Shown here: positions 22,801-54,388 of the stretch, in pieces | Layout: the number at the start of each line of letters is the position of its first letter | Position numbering within the stretch: the stretch's first letter is position 1 | NCBI GenBank assembly: GCA_018340805.1 | Contig: JACMZG010000008.1 | Span: 82,659,093 to 82,723,092, forward strand | Length of the DNA stretch: 64,000 nucleotides | Source of the DNA: Microvelia longipes | Taxonomy: Eukaryota; Arthropoda; Insecta; Hemiptera; Veliidae | Direction: 5' to 3' | Made by a program: the position numbers and the translations under genes | Notes under the pieces: generated by a model | Told to the model about the DNA's origin: nothing | Database searches by the model: none | The model's input: the letters and a program-made list of their open reading frames with translations, nothing else

Positions 22801-25800
22801 CTTAGGGAGATCATTAAAGAGCTTAATAGTAGTGTAACTATGGTTTTGCTCATATTTGCTAGTTCTGTGTTTTTCATTAATAAATTATTTTTATTCCTTG
22901 TGTTACATTGATGGATATCAGAATTTTTCTCCATATTACTTTGAACTAAATGCATTCTTTTTGAATTGCTAGATATGTACAACCCTGTAACAGTCAACAA
23001 GTCTAGTAAAATTACTATAGAGGAGGTTAATACTTTTAAGATAAAAACTAAGATAAAACAGTTATACTATTTTATAAATTAGAGAATAATATTATTTATA
23101 GAAATATTTATTTCTTAAGAGAGAAATAACTATCTTTTTTGTAGAATTCCATAATTAATATTAGGTTAAGAAAGACTTTTATTCTACAATGTTTTTTATG
23201 AACAGGAACAATATATTTCAATCCATTTGGATCATCTTCAAGAATATTTGCTTTTTTTAATAACCTTTTTAACTCTGTTATAGGCTTTTAACGTTTATTT
23301 CTGTTAATTTGTTTTTAGTTTTTTTATTTATTGTTAATGTAGCTTTTTTAGTAGTTTTATATTCCTGAAGATGATCCAAATGGATTGAAATATATTGTTC
23401 CTGTTTATAAAAAACATTGTAGAATAAAAGTCTTTCTTAACCTAATATTAAATATTTATTTGTACTATTTATCAATCTCCATATGAAAGGGTAGAAGCTC
23501 TTACATTCATACGTATATAAGTTTACATTCATGTCTATGATTCATGTATGCTTATTATGTATGTATTTCTTGTGGATTTTTGTAAACACACTATCTCTCA
23601 AACCACATAATATTTTTAAATCAAACTTAGTACAAAAACCAACCTTGGGGAGGGCACGATCCCTATTGAAAACAAGGTTGTTATGATCTCATTAACCCGG
23701 TTTGCTGAGGCAGCAAAATTTTCATGGTCAGTAAAAATTAATTTTTGTGTTGGGTGTTGTCTTCGATGTATTATGGGGTGCTGCATTTAATCAAATCGGT
23801 ACAGAGTTGATTAGACTTCTTAATGTTAGGGTTCCTGGGTTCAAATCTTGGTACCTGCGCTAATTTTTATCGCCTTATTTTACAGTATTTAAGTTTATAA
23901 CTTTTAAATAATTCTAGTATAGAGGTCTGCAAGTAGGGAGAATTTTATTTGAAATGCACCCTTTTTTGCTAAATCCAATTTTTGCTTAATTTTTCGGTAT
24001 ATGTATTTAATAACCTGAGCAGTAGGGTCACTATTTAATTTTTTCGTATTTTTCAAGAAAATTCAAATGGCTTGGAGACCTCCATGCCAGAATTTTTATA
24101 TGTATCGCCTTGCACCTTGTATAGGAATAATAAGAAATAACTATTATGTTGCAGAGATTGAGGAAGAAATAAATGAGGAAAAGGATTTCACAGTAAATGA
24201 GATTGATAGATGTGAAGATTTTGTTGCAGAGATTAAAGAAGAGATAATAGAGGAAGAGATTATAAACGAGTTAGATAAATGTGAAGATAATATAAGTGAA
24301 CCTGGTCCTTCTTGCTACAGCAATGCATTCATATGTCATTATTGTAATTTTTTTACTAGAACTAAGAGTTTACTCGAGGAGCATATATTTACAAAACATA
24401 TAATAGAGAATCCAGATTTATGTGATCTGCTTAATTCAAGTAAAAGAAATTCCTATCTTATTTTTAGCACATCAAGTAGTTATATTATAGACAGTGGAAG
24501 TGAGTTTCTTCCTTGTCCACACTGTAACTATAAAACAGAAGAAAGTAGTGATCTAAAACGTCATATTTCTTCCGTGCATAAAGTTGATAAGTTGTTCAGA
24601 TGTCCCCACTGTGACTATAAAACTGAAAAAAGTATTGATCTAAAACGACATGTTATCTATTTGCATAAGGAAGAGAAAGCATTCAGTTGTCCTCTTTGTG
24701 AATATAAATCAGATAATCGTAGTCAGCTCTATAAACATATTCCATCTGCACACCCCGGTGAAAAGCCGTTCAGCTGTACCTATTGTGACTATAAAGCTGA
24801 CAAAAATAGTGATTTGAGAAAGCATATCAAATCTCAGCATAAAAAAGAGAAGCTACTCAGTTGCCCGTACTGTGTATATAAATCTGCTAATCGTACACAT
24901 CTTAATCAACACATTGTTTCTGAACATAATGGGGTGAAGCCACTTAGTTGTCCAGATTGTGAATATAAAACAATTTATCGTACTGATCTCAATAAACACA
25001 TTGCAGCTAAGCACAGTGAGGAGAAGCGTTTTATTTGTCAACTCTGTGAATATAAAACTGCTGTTCTTAGTTCCTTTACAGACCATATGGTATCTAAACA
25101 TACTGAAGACAAACCATTTAGTTGTTCCCAATGTGAATATAAATGTGCGTACCGCAGGCTTCTTACTCATCACATTGCTGCTAAACACACTGAAGAAATT
25201 CCACAAACTTGTCCAGAGTGTGGATTAAAATGTGCTAATCGTTGGGCTGTTGAGCGACACATTACATCTAAGCACAAAGGTGAAAAACCATTCAGTTGTT
25301 CAAGTTGTGAATATAAAAGTGCTCTCCGTCGTTCCCTGATAGAACATATTGCATCTAAACACTCTGGAGCAAAGCCATTTAGTTGTCCACACTGTGAATA
25401 TAAGGCCTTTAATAGATGGCGGCTCAAACGACACGTTGCATCTAAGCATAATGGAGAAAAGCCATACAATTGTTCTAGCTGTGAATATAAATCCAGTAGT
25501 AATTGGCTTCTCAAACAGCACGTTGCAGCAAAACACTCAGGAGAGAAGCCGTATGGTTGTCCATATTGTGAATATAAATCTAGTAATTGTTGGCACACCA
25601 AAAGACACATTGCATCTATGCACACTAAAGAGTATCTGTATAATTGTCCTCACTGTCACTTTAAAACTACTCACAAAAATAATCTAAAAGCGCACATTGA
25701 TAAAAAACACTCTGGATCGAGGGATCATTGTTGCCCACAATGTGATTATAAAACTGTTCATCTTAAATCTCTCAGGCAACACATTGTAAATGTACACAAT

Positions 25801-26013
25801 GGAGAAAAGCCATTTAGTTGTACACATTGTGATTACAAAACTTGTAACAGTGGACATCTCAAACGACATATTGCTACTATGCACACTAGAGAAATACAAT
25901 TTAGTTGTCCACTCTGTGAATTTAAAACATTTCACCACAACAATCTAAAAGCACACACAGCTGCCAAACACACTGAAGCGGAGCTATTAAGTGGTCTGGT
26001 GTCTACTCCGTGA
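16775..26013 (+). CDS. C2H2 zinc-finger protein, 18 fingers, two-exon model
   Basis: Proposed exons are 16775-16841 and 24155-26013, giving about 641 residues. The second exon encodes an acidic repeated N-terminal segment (EIEEEIN and EIKEEIIEEE) and then 18 C2H2 fingers, mostly of the pattern C-x2-C-x12-H-x4-H with linkers such as HSGEKPF or HNGEKPY. The first finger is separated from the rest by a Ser-rich spacer, and the protein ends soon after the last finger. Tandem arrays of this kind bind DNA and usually act as nuclear transcription regulators; the target is unknown. No KRAB, BTB or ZAD domain is visible. The 5.1-kb Gypsy element (17517-22589, opposite strand) lies in the proposed intron. 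The zinc-finger identity is certain; the split 5' exon is inference. Confidence 0.8.
17517..17712 (-). repeat. 3' LTR of Gypsy element (low-coordinate end)
   Basis: 196 bp and nearly identical to the other LTR apart from a few substitutions and small indels in AT runs. Contains GAAGTGCACGGCTCGGCGGT and GTGGACTTCAGTCC. Confidence 0.93.
18180..18756 (-). pseudogene. Likely C-terminal tail of Gypsy pol, broken
   Basis: Lies between the integrase core and the 3' LTR, where the integrase C-terminal region is expected. Minus-strand fragments are frequently interrupted, so no continuous frame can be given. Confidence 0.45.
18757..19474 (-). pseudogene. Gypsy integrase, frameshifted
   Basis: The first frame (19049-19474) carries the H2C2 zinc-binding domain (LHSCHQGTVKMKSL, ARGYFWWPG, CKIC) and the first catalytic aspartate context HIDYCA. 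A frame change near 19050-19080 leads into a second frame (18757-19059) with the second aspartate in VSDNAQVF and the glutamate in PKSNGSGESAVK. In the family this DDE enzyme joins element DNA to the host chromosome. Confidence 0.88.
19522..19986 (-). pseudogene. Gypsy RNase H domain
   Basis: Motifs typical of the RNase H domain that follows Gypsy reverse transcriptase: LTCDASEKSLGSIL, RPVAYASRVLSSAE, IEREAAAIIYGIKKF and TDHKPLLTIF. It is separated from the reverse transcriptase frame by a short break at 19986-20070. Confidence 0.9.
20070..20763 (-). pseudogene. Gypsy reverse transcriptase
   Basis: Continuous frame 20070-20723 with DFRITVNKELEPLRYPLP, LFSKIDLKDAYQQL, RLPYGITSSGAIFQ, catalytic FQDDILLAH, KCKFFQSSITYLGHVI and LKSFLGMISFYSKF. 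The catalytic block has FQDD rather than the more usual YVDD or YLDD, a variant known in some Gypsy elements. At about 20760 a one-base shift separates this frame from the upstream protease-linker frame. Confidence 0.92.
20759..21321 (-). pseudogene. Gypsy protease and linker, frameshifted
   Basis: The frame 21139-21321 holds the aspartic protease active site FEIDTGSMFSVIS, then shifts near 21170-21190 into 20759-21181, which carries PPLLGRIALKDL and the segment leading to reverse transcriptase (VPLALKSKVEAEIDRLVNSG). Two frame breaks in about 560 bp. Confidence 0.85.
21398..22354 (-). CDS. Gypsy Gag protein
   Basis: Open frame of 318 codons from ATG 22354, chosen over an in-frame ATG further upstream because that one would place the start inside the LTR. 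An acidic Ser/Glu-rich N-terminus (MSDNNENSRNESEHSGSES) is followed by a capsid-like region and two C-x2-C-x4-H-x4-C knuckles, CQVCSRSNHATKDC and CHSCGERGHLSPMC, then a Lys-rich end. In the family Gag coats and packages the element RNA. This frame is uninterrupted, unlike pol. Confidence 0.9.
   Translation of the reverse strand: MSDNNENSRNESEHSGSESVKSGSESELEESVHSNSSGNSENPDIMAPQNHGSSPTFDSKCNNWPVFKAQLTQYFLANDVSTAEKKRAILLTAFTEDTYILAKNICIPHEPTDKTFEELLRLLDSHFTPVVSTFASRINFYAARRSQNESVASWAAKVKSLAVPCEFQTELSTVMRDIFVTGIGPGPIQDRLLEENASKTTCTFASLLETALAKEAALNDRANLANQTVVVKQEPVNHMKVGGQKPYKKNQRYSGQGSSQAGTFSQTQGTKQKCQVCSRSNHATKDCRYSSYSCHSCGERGHLSPMCPKKNKNKKYKK
22390..22589 (-). repeat. 5' LTR of Gypsy element (high-coordinate end)
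   Basis: 200 bp, TGTTATGTTG to AATATAACA, followed by the target duplication CTTAA at 22590-22594. Confidence 0.93.
22595..23154. other. Intronic AT-rich sequence, nothing recognised
   Basis: Sequence between the Gypsy insertion and a foldback element. Short frames only. Confidence 0.35.
23155..23451. mobile_element. Foldback (hairpin) element with arms of about 90 bp
   Basis: The left arm begins TTAATATTAGGTTAAGAAAG and contains TTTCAATCCATTTGGATCAT. The right arm is its near-perfect inverse (GATGATCCAAATGGATTGAA to CTTAACCTAATATTAA). The loop is about 110 bp and has no coding. Likely a small DNA transposon derivative in the zinc-finger gene's proposed intron. Confidence 0.85.
23779..23861 (+). 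tRNA. tRNA-like relic or tRNA-derived SINE head, lysine-like
   Basis: The stretch ATCGGTACAGAGTTGATTAG, then ACTTCTTAATGTTAGGG, then GGGTTCAAATCTTGG follows the order of D-arm, anticodon arm (CTT-like) and T-arm with B box of a lysine tRNA. Acceptor-stem pairing is poor and the A box is degenerate, so it is not a functional tRNA. It could be a pseudogene or the head of a SINE. Confidence 0.33.
24155..26013 (+). CDS. Main exon of the zinc-finger gene (all 18 fingers)
   Basis: The open frame formally extends upstream to an ATG at 24067, but residues 1-29 from that ATG (MAWRPPCQNFYMYRL...) are hydrophobic and Cys-containing, unlike the acidic part that follows. The sequence TTATGTTGCAG at 24144-24154 looks like a splice acceptor. 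From 24155 the protein has two related acidic blocks, a first finger at about 24331-24400, then 17 contiguous fingers from about 24510 to 25975, and a stop at 26011-26013. Fingers 10-14 share CEYKS, HIASKH or HVASKH and GEKP linkers closely enough to suggest recent internal duplication. All metal ligands appear intact. Confidence 0.93.
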
Positions 26014-26271
26014 ATATTTATTGGTTTACCTATAAACTCCTAAAGTTGGTAGAGTAAGACATCAATCAACACAATCCTTATTAAAACTGAGCCTTTATGA
26101 AGTCACTATAAAATAAATTCTGCTTTGAAAAAAGTTCCCCTAATGGCATTAATAAGAAAAGGAGATGTCAAATAAATCAATCTCCCTCTATTTTACTGAA
26201 ACGATTTTACTATTTAAACCATAATAATTAATATTTATATTGTATATTTTTTTATTTTTTAAATTATTGTA

Positions 26272-26277
26272 AATAAA
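26272..26277 (+). promoter_or_regulatory. Candidate polyadenylation signal of the zinc-finger gene
   Basis: AATAAA about 260 bp after the stop codon, in AT-rich sequence. Other A-rich variants are nearby, so this is only the best candidate. Confidence 0.35.
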
Positions 26278-26619
26278 TAATTTTTAAGGAACTTCTCTCT
26301 TTTAACTTTTGTTATAACCTCTTTGCTAATTTAATCTAAAAAAACCACAAATGCATTGTAATTTGAAGTTAATGCTTTAAAAAGTGTTTTGACATTATGC
26401 GTCAAATATATTTTGGCATAATGCCTCAAAAATGTTTTGACATGATGCCTCAAAGTGTTATGACACTTTAATATGTTTGGCGCATGCCCTTTGCATCTAA
26501 ACTATGGCATCACCTCATGATGATAAATGAAAATATTTATCATCATTAGGTGTAACTTATATGTTTGAGTCCTTAAAAACACAAATGAAAGTTTAGATCT
26601 TATATTTAAACTATTAACT

Positions 26620-26747
26620 CGTCTACACAATGTATTGAACACTGGGTTGAATCCTCGACACCAATTTTACTCTGTGTAGACGGGGGTTGAACCCCTGTAA
26701 AATCGGTGTTCAGGATTCAACCCGGTGTTCAACATATTGTGTAGACG
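26620..26747. mobile_element. Short foldback element with arms of about 50 bp
   Basis: The left arm CGTCTACACAATGTATTGAA, CACTGGGTTGAATCC is inverted at 26697-26747 (GGATTCAACCCGGTGTTC to TTGTGTAGACG). The loop carries a second GTGTAGACGGGGGTTGAACC segment. A GGGGTTCAACCC motif also occurs near 58938, possibly the same family. Confidence 0.8.
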
Positions 26748-27009
26748 ATCTTCATCACACTGAGCATTTCCAAGTTCTTAAAATCATAAAAAGAAAACAA
26801 AATAATTAGACTCAATAAAGTTATCACACAAATAAAGATCACAAAATAAATATTATTTTAGTCATGCAAAGCTATCAGAAAATTTATAAAAAATGTGTTT
26901 AAAAATATACTAATAGTTTCGCTATATTAACTAACAAAGTCAAAATTTAAAAGGAAGTAATATGGCCAAAAAAGTTAAAAATAAATTGGGAAAAATCAGG
27001 TACTTCGGA

Positions 27010-27450
27010 ACTTTTCCTCATCTCATCGGATTCGCTATACTCATCCTCCCTAATTTGCCTAATTTATACTGAAACACGTCTTCGGACTCGCTTCCCTCGT
27101 CCTCAGTTAATTCATCCGTTGCATTCTCAGCGGTCACACATACAGCACTGACCACGCTGAATGCTGCTTAACTTATATGATCCAACAAAAATCATACATA
27201 TACTTGTCATATTAAAACGAAACTTAGTGTATTTATTTATTATGTAAAGGTATATACTTTTACCAAACTTCAACTCAATTGGATTATTTTCTGATTTTTA
27301 CAATTTTTTAAAAAACATACACAAGTCATTTATTAAATATTGAACTAATGCTGATAATGAGATAAAACTTGGCACATATGTTAGTCTTATACATGGTTAC
27401 ATGCGTGCTAAATCTTAATCCAATCCAATTTTTCAAAATTTTCGCTGTCA
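27010..27450. repeat. Dispersed repeat, second copy near 56070-56560
   Basis: Shared blocks include CTCATCCTCCC, ATGATCCAACAAAAATCAT and ACTGACCACGCT with similar spacing. The far copy is 29 kb away, 3' of UGPase. Both contain CTCGCT(T/A)C-type GC islands in AT-rich sequence. Class unknown. Confidence 0.7.
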
Positions 27451-27473
27451 TTATGCGGGTTAATGACGTCAAC

Positions 27474-27600
27474 CTGCTTATTATAAATACGTTTTTTAAC
27501 AAAAGAGAAAGCAAGAAATGGACGTGGCGCAGCCCCGATGGTGTCACTAGGAATGAAATAGACTTTATACTGAGCAGCGGAGCAAATATATTTTACGATC
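27474..27600 (+). pseudogene. RTE-type LINE endonuclease fragment
   Basis: A short in-frame segment reads INTFFNKRESKKWTWRSPDG and then NEIDFILSS, which closely follows the endonuclease region of RTE/Bov-B-like LINEs. Upstream and downstream parts are missing. A TACCTACGGTATAAA segment is duplicated directly afterwards (27607-27645). Confidence 0.75.
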
Positions 27601-27689
27601 CTATATACCTACGGTATAAATTAAATAAGTACCTACGGTATAAAAGTAAAAAATGAGTGTTTCTATTTTCGATAAATCTATAGCAGTAA

Positions 27690-27790
27690 TGAAAGGAACG
27701 AAGAAAAGAGTCTCTCCACAAAACTATTAATTTATTCAAAGCGCTTTCAACCTACATGAGGCCATCATCAGTGCCTGTACAAATAAGTAA
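27690..27790. repeat. Repeat end, inverted copy at 32085-32165
   Basis: AAAGCGCTTTCAACCTACAT, GAGGCCATCATCAGTGCCTG and AGAGTCTCTCC here appear in reverse orientation at 32085-32165. Possibly the two ends of one element of about 4.4 kb, or two copies of one family. Confidence 0.65.
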
Positions 27791-29439
27791 AAATAACAAA
27801 TAATTAAAAACAGTTAAAAATGTATAAAAATCAAGTCAAAATACAGTAAAGACAATAAAAATTAAATAAAAGACAAATGAAATTACCAGGAATAATTATA
27901 AGAAAGCAGCTAAAAGAAAGACATTATAAACGTAATAACTAAATAGAATTAGTAATATTCTTCCTCTTCTTTTTCGACTCAACGATGTCGGTGAGCCATG
28001 ATAGACTGGTTGGAGGCGGGGGCGGTACCTTCAGGAGAGCTAGTAGAAGGGGTGATCTTTCCCCTCTGACGTTCAAGTTAAGTTTTCCCACTGTTTCCTG
28101 ACTTTTTATTGTCTTTACTGTATTTTGACTTGATTTTTATACATTTTTAACCAAAAACCAAAAACATTACTAACATTTTTATATTCAATTTTTTTTTACT
28201 CCGGGAAATTTATTTACTATCATGCAGCATAAATATCTATAATACCTGGTAACAAAATAAGTATCCACTAATAATTTTATATAAATATCTCACTCATTTT
28301 TTTAAAAGTATCTAACTGATTTCATTAAACCGCGGGAGACATCAACATAATGCCAACATATGTTTTTGTTCGACAATTTTAATTTGATCTATTTATAGAT
28401 CTGTAATATAAGGTTTCTTTGTTAGGGGGGGGGGGGATTCGTATATCAGAGAATTTATGATTGACTTCTATATTTTAGGCGTTCTCTTTGAAGTTCATCT
28501 AAGGTTTTAATATTCATTAAAAGATCCATGTCAATATTATTATTATGAAGAAAATATTGATGACGTAAAGATATTTTGTTTAAAGTGAAAATGGGACCGT
28601 TGGTCAAAATTAAAGTTTATCGTTTCTCTTCAAAGATGATTAGATTTAATCAACTAGTAATAAGTACTTTTGTAAGTATTTGTTTATTATTCAAACAAAT
28701 TTTTATGTTTGTAAAAAAGCAAAAACTTTGTTAAACATTTCAAGTTTGTTGAGGTGTGGGGGGCCTAAAAATTTTCAGAGGGTCCTAGAAGCAACAATAC
28801 GACTAAATTCAGATCTATGCTTCTTGGTTATTTGTTTTGACTTGTGTTGTGTACTTTTCTTTTAAATTCCAGCTACGTTCAAAGTTCTTTTCTGCTGAAC
28901 ATTTTGCTTATAATTGGTTGATTTTTGCTTGGACATGGATTTCCATCCACCATGTATTGCTGTAAGTAAATATTTACGAAGTGTCTTTCTGTCTGCTCTT
29001 TAAGATAGGTGGAGCCGGCTCTGTAATGGATTTGCTTTAGAGTAAAGTAACTTGTCAAGAGCAATTTTGGCACGTGTGCAGTTTTTGTTACTATACGTTT
29101 TATTATTATGGATTGGTATTGTGACATTTCACTACCTGTTGATCAAGTCCCTGACACGACAAATGGAAACAAAAATAAATATTGGGGAATAGTAGGGTGG
29201 GGGAAAATATAGGGAGAGGGATGGAAGGAGAAGAGCAGAGACTATGACTATAGATACTCGACGAGTAAGACTGTCGAACCAGTGGTGGAGAAATTTTGAT
29301 TCAGGTCGACACTGACACGGTGTTGGGTCTACCTTTCAGCTGAGTGGGCGTGGTTTGATTTATCACTTTTGCTAACATTTACACTTCTAACTAGCCGAAG
29401 CACTATAAGGCTTTCTTTATCTTAAAATTTTCACAGAAC
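27791..29439. other. Intergenic repeats and unassigned sequence
   Basis: AT-rich. A minus-strand frame at 28879-29127 (82 codons) could be a decayed LINE tail, but I see no diagnostic motif. No host exon recognised. Confidence 0.3.
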
Positions 29440-29707
29440 ACTTCTGACTATCACAAAAACTCATATTCACAAAAACATAGATAATCTAGAAAAAATTCAC
29501 CACTCTCATAAAACTAGACTTAACACACAACATAACTCACTCTTCATTAACACGTGTAACACTACTCTTAAACACAACTCTCTATACCACATCTGGCTCA
29601 CCACTTACAATCAGTTACCCAACAACATCAAAAACAGTACAACTCTAAAAGTATTTAAGAAAACATTACACAAACACATTACACATTATCACTCAACAAT
29701 AAAATAA
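29440..29707 (+). pseudogene. LINE C-terminal end with stop codon
   Basis: A plus-strand frame reads NTQHNSLFINTCNTTL, YHIWLTTYNQLPNNIK and TLKVFKKTLHKHI before a stop at 29705. The pattern of conserved N-[HT] lists, YNxLPxNIK and FKK...L matches the last domain of LINE reverse transcriptase proteins. The sequence to about 30575 with the tail TTTTTTGATTTTGATTCTG is probably its 3' untranslated region. Confidence 0.7.
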
Positions 29708-30228
29708 AGTAGTTTTAAATATATAATCAAATATTTTATTCAAATAAAAAAAAATTGTAAATATTCATGTGTATTTTTCTTTTAAATATTTAAGTTTTTT
29801 CTCCTGAAAAGTTTATTTATTATCATTCTGGAATAATTTTATTTTATTTATAACTGGTGCAATTTTTATAATATATTAATGTACCTCTAATTTCTTCTAA
29901 TTATAAATTATTAGCCATTAAGTTAATTTTGATCTCTTTAATTTATTTGTTTTTAAATTTTATTACTTTTTTTAATTCTGAACTTGTGCTTTAAAATATA
30001 TTGATATTTTCTTTTCTCTCTCCTTTAAATATTAAACTTGAACTTATAAAGTACAAATAACTGCTGCCTTTAACCTTTATATAAAACCATAAATTATAAC
30101 AATAAAAGCCCCCTCACACAGGTTATTCCTCGAGGGATTGTTTTTATTCTTCTGCCACTATGTAAATTCTATGTTAAAATATTGTACTATTTGTAAAAAT
30201 CTAATAACATATTAATGCTGTTTATGTA

Positions 30229-30430
30229 TATAAATATGTGTGTGTGTGTATGTGGGTGTGTATGTATGTATGTGTTGTGTGTGTATGTGTATGGGTATAT
30301 ATATTATATATATATATATATAATATATATATTAATATATATATATAATATATATATATATATTATATATATATGTTTGTGTGTGTATGTATGTATATAT
30401 ATGTATGTATGTGTGTATATGTATATTATA
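30229..30430. repeat. Microsatellite cluster (TG, TATG, TA)
   Basis: Runs of (TG)n, (TATG)n and (TA)n with interruptions. It gives rise to a spurious 93-codon Tyr/Ile/Cys-rich frame (30215-30496) that is not a gene. Confidence 0.9.
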
Positions 30431-30575
30431 AAAACTTTAGCAAAATTCAATCTGTACATTATTTCATTTTATTCTGTTAAAAGTAACATTATGTAAATTT
30501 TTACTATTTTTGTACTATTTTAAATATCTGTATTTGTAAGAAAAAAACAATAAAAGGATTTTTTGATTTTGATTC

Positions 30576-31018
30576 TGATGGCAGTAAGGTTAACCTTCAT
30601 TTACTTCAGAAGAAGTTTTCAATAATATAATATAATATAATATATTTAATATATTTATTAATTACACATTCTAACAATAGATATATCACGTCATCACATT
30701 ATATACATAAAATAAATACATACAAGACACAATGACTTAATAACTTTTAAAATCAAATTCATTTTTTTTCAAACAAAAAATTACACTAATTAAAAATAAA
30801 TAAATAAAATATATCACTAATTAAACTAAAATTATTTATATTAGATAAAAAGTTGTGTTAACAACTATTTTCTAGCCAGGTTGGTGGCATCAGGAATTGT
30901 TTAATGCTGTAAAAAGCATTGTCTACAAGTAGAGATTTTCACCTGCTTTTGAAAACCACTGCAAGATGGTGTATTTCTAATGTTTGTAGGAAGTTTATTA
31001 AAACATTGTGGAAATTAT
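30576..31018. other. AT-rich intergenic sequence
   Basis: Includes a (TATAA)n run near 30630. A segment at 30890-31010 may be a decayed LINE end, but no frame is readable. Confidence 0.3.
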
Positions 31019-31072
31019 GTTATATATATATATAATATAATATAATATATATATATATATATTATATGTTGT
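31019..31072. repeat. TA-rich microsatellite
   Basis: (TA)n with (TATAA) interruptions. Confidence 0.85.
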
Positions 31073-31645
31073 ATTTATGTCTTGGTCAATGACCTTTACG
31101 ATATCTGTTGGATTCAGTTGTGCTAGAGAGTGGGGAGGTAGTAAAGAATAAAGAAGGACCACTACCTCTTATTTAAGTAAGGTTAACCTTCTGTGAAGGG
31201 ACAAAAATGTCTCCCATGGAAAGACGGCCCCTAAGCAGGCCTGCCAAAGGGAAAGACCTGGAAGTAGTCTTCTAATGGTCATAGGCATTCTAAAACTATT
31301 ACAACTGGTTTCAACTTAATCAGACAATCCTAAGTGGTGCAATGGTTACACACACACACATATGTATGTATATAATATTGTATATATGTATATGCCTAGA
31401 CCAATGACATGTACGATTTTCGTTAGGTTGAGTCTAGGAATGTTGTATGGAAGAGAGACTCCACCCTCTTGATCCACCCTCATTTGCATACTGTCCCAGA
31501 CTGACAGGGCAAAAATGTCTCCCACGGAAATAGCAAGCTTAGCAGGCCTGCCAAAGAAAAAGATTTTGAAGTAGTCTTCATATGGTCCTAGGTATTTTAA
31601 AATGATTAAAACCTGTTTCAGCTCAATCGGACCATTTTAACTTAA
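31073..31645. repeat. Two diverged tandem copies of a repeat of about 265 bp
   Basis: The first (about 31073-31335) and second (about 31380-31645) share CAATGAC(C/A)T, AAAAATGTCTCCCA(T/C)GGAAA, AGCAGGCCTGCCAAAG and GAAGTAGTCTTC blocks in order. A small TATATGTATA run separates them. No coding. Confidence 0.8.
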
Positions 31646-32506
31646 TTATGATTTAGTCATCAATAAGTAATGAATGAATAAATAATTTTATTTCCAAATG
31701 AATCACAAAATTTGGGTGAAATGTTTGATCAGTCTGAATGGTATTATAAAGTTTTGTTTGATAAATAACAGTTGGGTAACTTAAGAACTAAAACTAGTGT
31801 CACAATATAACACACTATAACCATATTATTTACAAACTTAACATACCTAACTTATTAAACTATTAAATAACACTAGTTTAAGTCAATAAAGTTTAAGTAA
31901 AACACAAGTAGTTTAAGTAAAATACAAATAAATAACAATTTATTTATTTATTTAATAAATAAATTACTTTATATTTGTTTTACTGTTTTAACTTTGTTAT
32001 TTATTTGTATTTTATTTGTTTTATTTATTGTTTTAGTATTGACTATTTATGATTAATTTTTTATGGTTTCTATTTCTTTGTACAGGCACTGATGATGGCC
32101 TCATGTTAGGTTGAAAGCGCTTTGAATAAATTATTGTTTTTAGGAGAGACTCTTTTATTTGTTCCCTTAGAGATGGCCATCTCTGTACTGGGTGGTACAT
32201 TTCAAATACATTACCCTTATTAACTCAGTTTTGTGTGGAAATATTGTGATAAAATTGGAATCTACCTCCACTAAGTTGACCACTGGAAGTTAAAATATCC
32301 TATTATTTGTTTGGTAATCGTCTGTCATGCTAGGTAATCTTATTACCAAAATGTGTTTTTCTATGCTAACTTTAAAAAGTCAAAATGGAGCATACCTTAA
32401 TATTTATTATTTCAGAAACTGTATCGTATCCAATAACAATTTATAACATAATGTGATATCAATATAATTGAATTCCAGTATTTTTTTTGTTTATTTTGTG
32501 CTATAG
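31646..32506. other. Sequence upstream of the first recognised UGPase exon
   Basis: AT-rich, holding the inverted repeat copy at 32085-32165. The initiating UGPase exon should lie here or further upstream, but no ATG-containing segment with a phase-0 donor is convincing. Confidence 0.35.

Positions 32507-54388
<21,882 letters not shown>

Noticed and set aside
24067..24154. ATG at 24067 as the true start of the zinc-finger protein
   Set aside because: The N-terminal 29 residues do not resemble the acidic segment that follows, and a good in-phase splice acceptor precedes the conserved part. Kept only as an alternative.
24853..25938. Several minus-strand and alternate-frame open frames over the zinc-finger exon
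   Set aside because: Shadow frames of the repeated finger coding sequence; no independent motifs.
30215..30496. 93-codon Tyr/Ile/Cys-rich plus-strand frame
   Set aside because: Produced by TG/TATG/TA microsatellites in the 3' region of a LINE remnant.
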